DNA of 6,659 bases from an uncultured Prevotellaceae bacterium (lineage in GTDB: Bacteria > Bacteroidota > Bacteroidia > Bacteroidales > Bacteroidaceae): assembly GCA_946403615.1 (NCBI GenBank), contig CAMJAO010000123.1, forward strand, positions 1 to 6,659, read 5' to 3'. Positions 5,302 to 6,659 of this stretch are shown here, piece by piece. Every line of letters starts with the position of its first letter. Position 1 is the stretch's first letter. The translations under genes and the position numbers were made by a program. Under the pieces are notes generated by a model. That model was not told where the DNA came from and made no database searches. It worked only from the letters and a program-made list of their open reading frames with translations.

Positions 5302-6221
5302 TGAAATCTTTCTCCAAAGAAATTAAGATAGCACTTGTGGCCATCATCGGGTTGGTGATACTCTATTTTGGCATGAGTTTTCTCAAAGGTGTCAGTATGT
5401 TCTCGTCTGACAACACATTCTTTGTCAAATTCGATAAAGTGAACGGATTGTCCCCTTCGTGTCCTGTCATGGCTGACGGTTTCAAGGTGGGAACGGTCAA
5501 ATCCATCGACTACGACTATTCGCGTAAGGGAGGCATCGTCGCCGAGGTGGGGTTGCACAAAGATCTGCAGATACCCGTTGGAACAACGGCTGAGATATCA
5601 TCTGACCTGCTCGGAAATGTGCAGGTTGAACTCGTCTTCTCCGACAGCAAGCAGCTCGTGCAGCCTGAGGGATTCATCGACGGTTCCATCAATGCCGGGG
5701 CTATGGGGAAAATCAAGGAAATCATCCCTCAGGTGATGAACCTGCTGCCAAAGGTCGATTCCATTCTCGTGTCGGTCAACACATTGCTGGCTGACCCGCA
5801 CATCGCCGGATCATTGCACAATATCTATGATGTGACAGGCAACATGAAGCAATCTACCGCTGAATTGCAAACGCTCATGGCACAGGTCAACGGCAAGGTG
5901 CCCCAACTCATGGACAAGGCCGGGGGTGTGCTCGACAACACACAGCAGGTGGCTGCCAACGCAGGGAAAGTGGCCGACAACTTGGCCAAACTCGATTTTG
6001 AAGCTACACTAGGCGAACTGGAATCGACCATGGGAAACCTGAAACAGTTTGCAGAGAAACTCAACAGCAATGAGGGGTCGCTCGGTCTGCTCATGTCCGA
6101 CCAGTCGCTCTACAACAACCTCAATGCCACCATGGCGCACGCCGACTCGCTCCTGGTCAATCTGCGCGAGCACCCCAAACGTTACGTCCACTTCTCTCTC
6201 TTCGGAAGGAAAGACAAATAA
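5301..6221 (+). CDS. MCE-family (MlaD-like) membrane-anchored lipid-transport protein
   Basis: This 306-residue protein has one N-terminal transmembrane helix (about 8-27), then a single MCE domain (about 38-115) with FFVKFDKVNGLSPSCPVMADGFKVGTV (40-66) and the DLLGNVQVEL strand (102-111). A long helical tail (about 135-290) follows, and it ends with the Bacteroidetes-typical block NSNEGSLGLLMSDQSLYNNL (255-274) and HPKRYVHFSLFGRK (291-304). MCE proteins form hexameric rings in the periplasm, and the helical tail can extend the channel. The best-known member, MlaD, works with the MlaFEB ABC transporter to move phospholipid between outer and inner membranes. No mlaE or mlaF gene is in this window, so the partners are elsewhere or outside the edges. 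Its ATG overlaps the amidase stop by one base (TAATG), implying translational coupling. The substrate and direction of transport cannot be read from sequence. Confidence 0.92.
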   Translation: MKSFSKEIKIALVAIIGLVILYFGMSFLKGVSMFSSDNTFFVKFDKVNGLSPSCPVMADGFKVGTVKSIDYDYSRKGGIVAEVGLHKDLQIPVGTTAEISSDLLGNVQVELVFSDSKQLVQPEGFIDGSINAGAMGKIKEIIPQVMNLLPKVDSILVSVNTLLADPHIAGSLHNIYDVTGNMKQSTAELQTLMAQVNGKVPQLMDKAGGVLDNTQQVAANAGKVADNLAKLDFEATLGELESTMGNLKQFAEKLNSNEGSLGLLMSDQSLYNNLNATMAHADSLLVNLREHPKRYVHFSLFGRKDK

Positions 6222-6241
6222 ACCGTTCCTGTCGAAGGTTT

Positions 6242-6294
6242 TGTTGGGATATGCTTTTTACGTATATCCACACCGCGATGTTGGGATATGCTTT
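6242..6294. repeat. Direct repeat TGTTGGGATATGCTTT, 37-bp period
   Basis: TGTTGGGATATGCTTT occurs at 6242-6257 and again at 6279-6294, exactly 37 bases apart. The second copy is followed by a decayed version of the first copy's continuation (ATGTAATCC against TTACGTATATCC). This looks like about 1.5 to 1.7 copies of a 37-bp unit, only 20 bases after the MCE stop. Confidence 0.8.
6247..6269 (+). terminator. Hairpin after the MCE gene, possible transcript end
   Basis: GGATATGC (6247-6254) pairs with GTATATCC (6262-6269), eight pairs including one G-U, around a 7-base T-rich loop. It begins 25 bases after the MCE stop, where a terminator would be expected, but no T-run follows it. It lies inside the 37-bp repeat unit. 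Confidence 0.35.
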
Positions 6295-6318
6295 ATGTAA
6301 TCCGTCTATTATTCATCT

Positions 6319-6337
6319 GACATAGATAAACTATGTC
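6319..6337. repeat. Perfect 7+7 inverted repeat
   Basis: GACATAG (6319-6325) and CTATGTC (6331-6337) flank a 5-base loop ATAAA. It could be a small RNA hairpin or a dimeric protein site. There is no T-run on the plus strand. Confidence 0.45.
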
Positions 6338-6443
6338 CCTACTCTCGACTCCTTAACTCCTCTAAGCCCTGTTCCCTTTACCCTAACCTATAATATAATA
6401 GAAAAACTCACAAACTCACCCCCAATAATCCAATAAAATTGAT

Positions 6444-6451
6444 TATATTTG
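6444..6451 (+). promoter_or_regulatory. Possible promoter -7 element for a downstream transcript
   Basis: TATATTTG matches TAnnTTTG exactly and is the same octamer as in the amidase promoter. The position where a -33 TTTG would sit (6420-6423) reads CCCC, so the match is half complete. If used, transcription would begin near 6458 and give a leader or small RNA of about 180-200 bases. Confidence 0.35.
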
Positions 6452-6572
6452 CAGCCTGAAAACTATAAACACCGGTAGTGGAGTAGGGGGTGTAAATCCC
6501 TTTTATGTCCATGAAAACTTGTCGATGAATTTGCGTTTTCTTAAAACTTTTTAAAGCGGAAAATTGTTGCTA

Positions 6573-6591
6573 ATTTAGAAATTGTCTAAAT
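6573..6591. promoter_or_regulatory. Palindrome ATTTAGA-N5-TCTAAAT, possible operator
   Basis: ATTTAGA (6573-6579) and TCTAAAT (6585-6591) are perfect 7-base inverted arms around AATTG. The layout fits a dimeric regulator site upstream of a gene to the right. A related shorter palindrome, TTTAG-T-CTAAA, lies at 1041-1051. No known regulator is recognised. Confidence 0.3.
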
Positions 6592-6597
6592 AATAAA

Positions 6598-6615
6598 AAA
6601 GTGTTTTTTCACTTT
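6598..6615. repeat. Small inverted repeat AAAGTG / CACTTT
   Basis: AAAGTG (6598-6603) and CACTTT (6610-6615) flank six T residues. A 6-bp stem in A/T-rich DNA like this can arise by chance; it is recorded because it lies 24 bases before a possible start codon. Confidence 0.25.
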
Positions 6616-6638
6616 ATTCAGATTGCGTAAAGTATTGA

Positions 6639-6659
6639 ATGATAGAAAACTATAAGATG
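6639..6659 (+). CDS. Possible start of the next gene (cut by window edge)
   Basis: ATG at 6639-6641 opens a frame reading MIENYKM to the window end, with a second in-frame ATG at 6657-6659. The preceding A/T-rich, repeat-bearing region looks like an upstream regulatory region. Seven codons are too few to prove coding or suggest a product. Confidence 0.25.

Larger units (their letters stand above)
6222..6659. other. 438-base intergenic region after the MCE gene
   Basis: No complete gene is supportable here. Left part (6242-6303): a partial 37-bp tandem repeat with hairpin potential. Middle (6319-6443): a 7+7 inverted repeat, a C/T-rich stretch (about 6334-6385), then A/T-rich sequence. Right part: an isolated TATATTTG -7-like element (6444-6451), a G-rich stretch (6474-6492), A/T-rich DNA with two inverted repeats, and a possible start codon close to the edge. 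It may be the regulatory region of the next gene, possibly with a long leader. Confidence 0.75.

Noticed and set aside
6510..6550. Tiny open frames such as MNLRFLKTF in the right intergenic region.
   Set aside because: Nine codons or fewer, no conserved features, and no regulatory amino-acid run that would mark a leader peptide.

Overview
The window looks like chromosomal DNA of a Bacteroidales bacterium, most likely Prevotella or a close relative. Evidence: several start regions carry the Bacteroidetes housekeeping promoter (TTTG, about 20 bases, TAnnTTTG). The start codons lack strong Shine-Dalgarno sequences. A lipoprotein has an acidic Bacteroidetes-type surface-export tail after its lipobox. 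The protein sequences read as Bacteroidales versions of their families. Genus is an inference from overall look, not from a search.

Layout. 1-254 (minus): 5' part of a nitroreductase-family flavoprotein gene running off the left edge. 255-404: divergent intergenic region with a very good plus-strand promoter. 405-998 (plus): small secreted lipoprotein of unknown function. 999-1332: non-coding, rich in inverted repeats, with a probable promoter for the next gene. 1333-3876 (plus): complete class II adenosylcobalamin-dependent ribonucleotide reductase (nrdJ). 3877-4094: non-coding, with a long-range stem, a striking array of about ten 10-bp tandem repeats and a perfect 10-bp hairpin just before the next start. 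4095-4466 (plus): folB, dihydroneopterin aldolase. 4528-5301 (plus): secreted N-acetylmuramoyl-L-alanine amidase with its own promoter. 5301-6221 (plus): MCE/MlaD-like membrane-anchored lipid-transport protein, overlapping the amidase by one base. 6222-6659: non-coding, with a partial 37-bp repeat, several small inverted repeats, a possible promoter element and a possible start codon at the right edge.

How the genes fit together. nrdJ supplies deoxyribonucleotides and folB makes a folate precursor needed for thymidylate and purine synthesis, but nothing in the sequence proves co-regulation. The amidase and MCE genes form a tight two-gene envelope operon: one cuts peptidoglycan, the other probably moves lipid between the membranes. 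The genes themselves are ordinary housekeeping genes. I see no mobile element, CRISPR array, defence system, tRNA or rRNA. The unusual content is in the intergenic DNA, above all the 10-bp array at 3951-4050.
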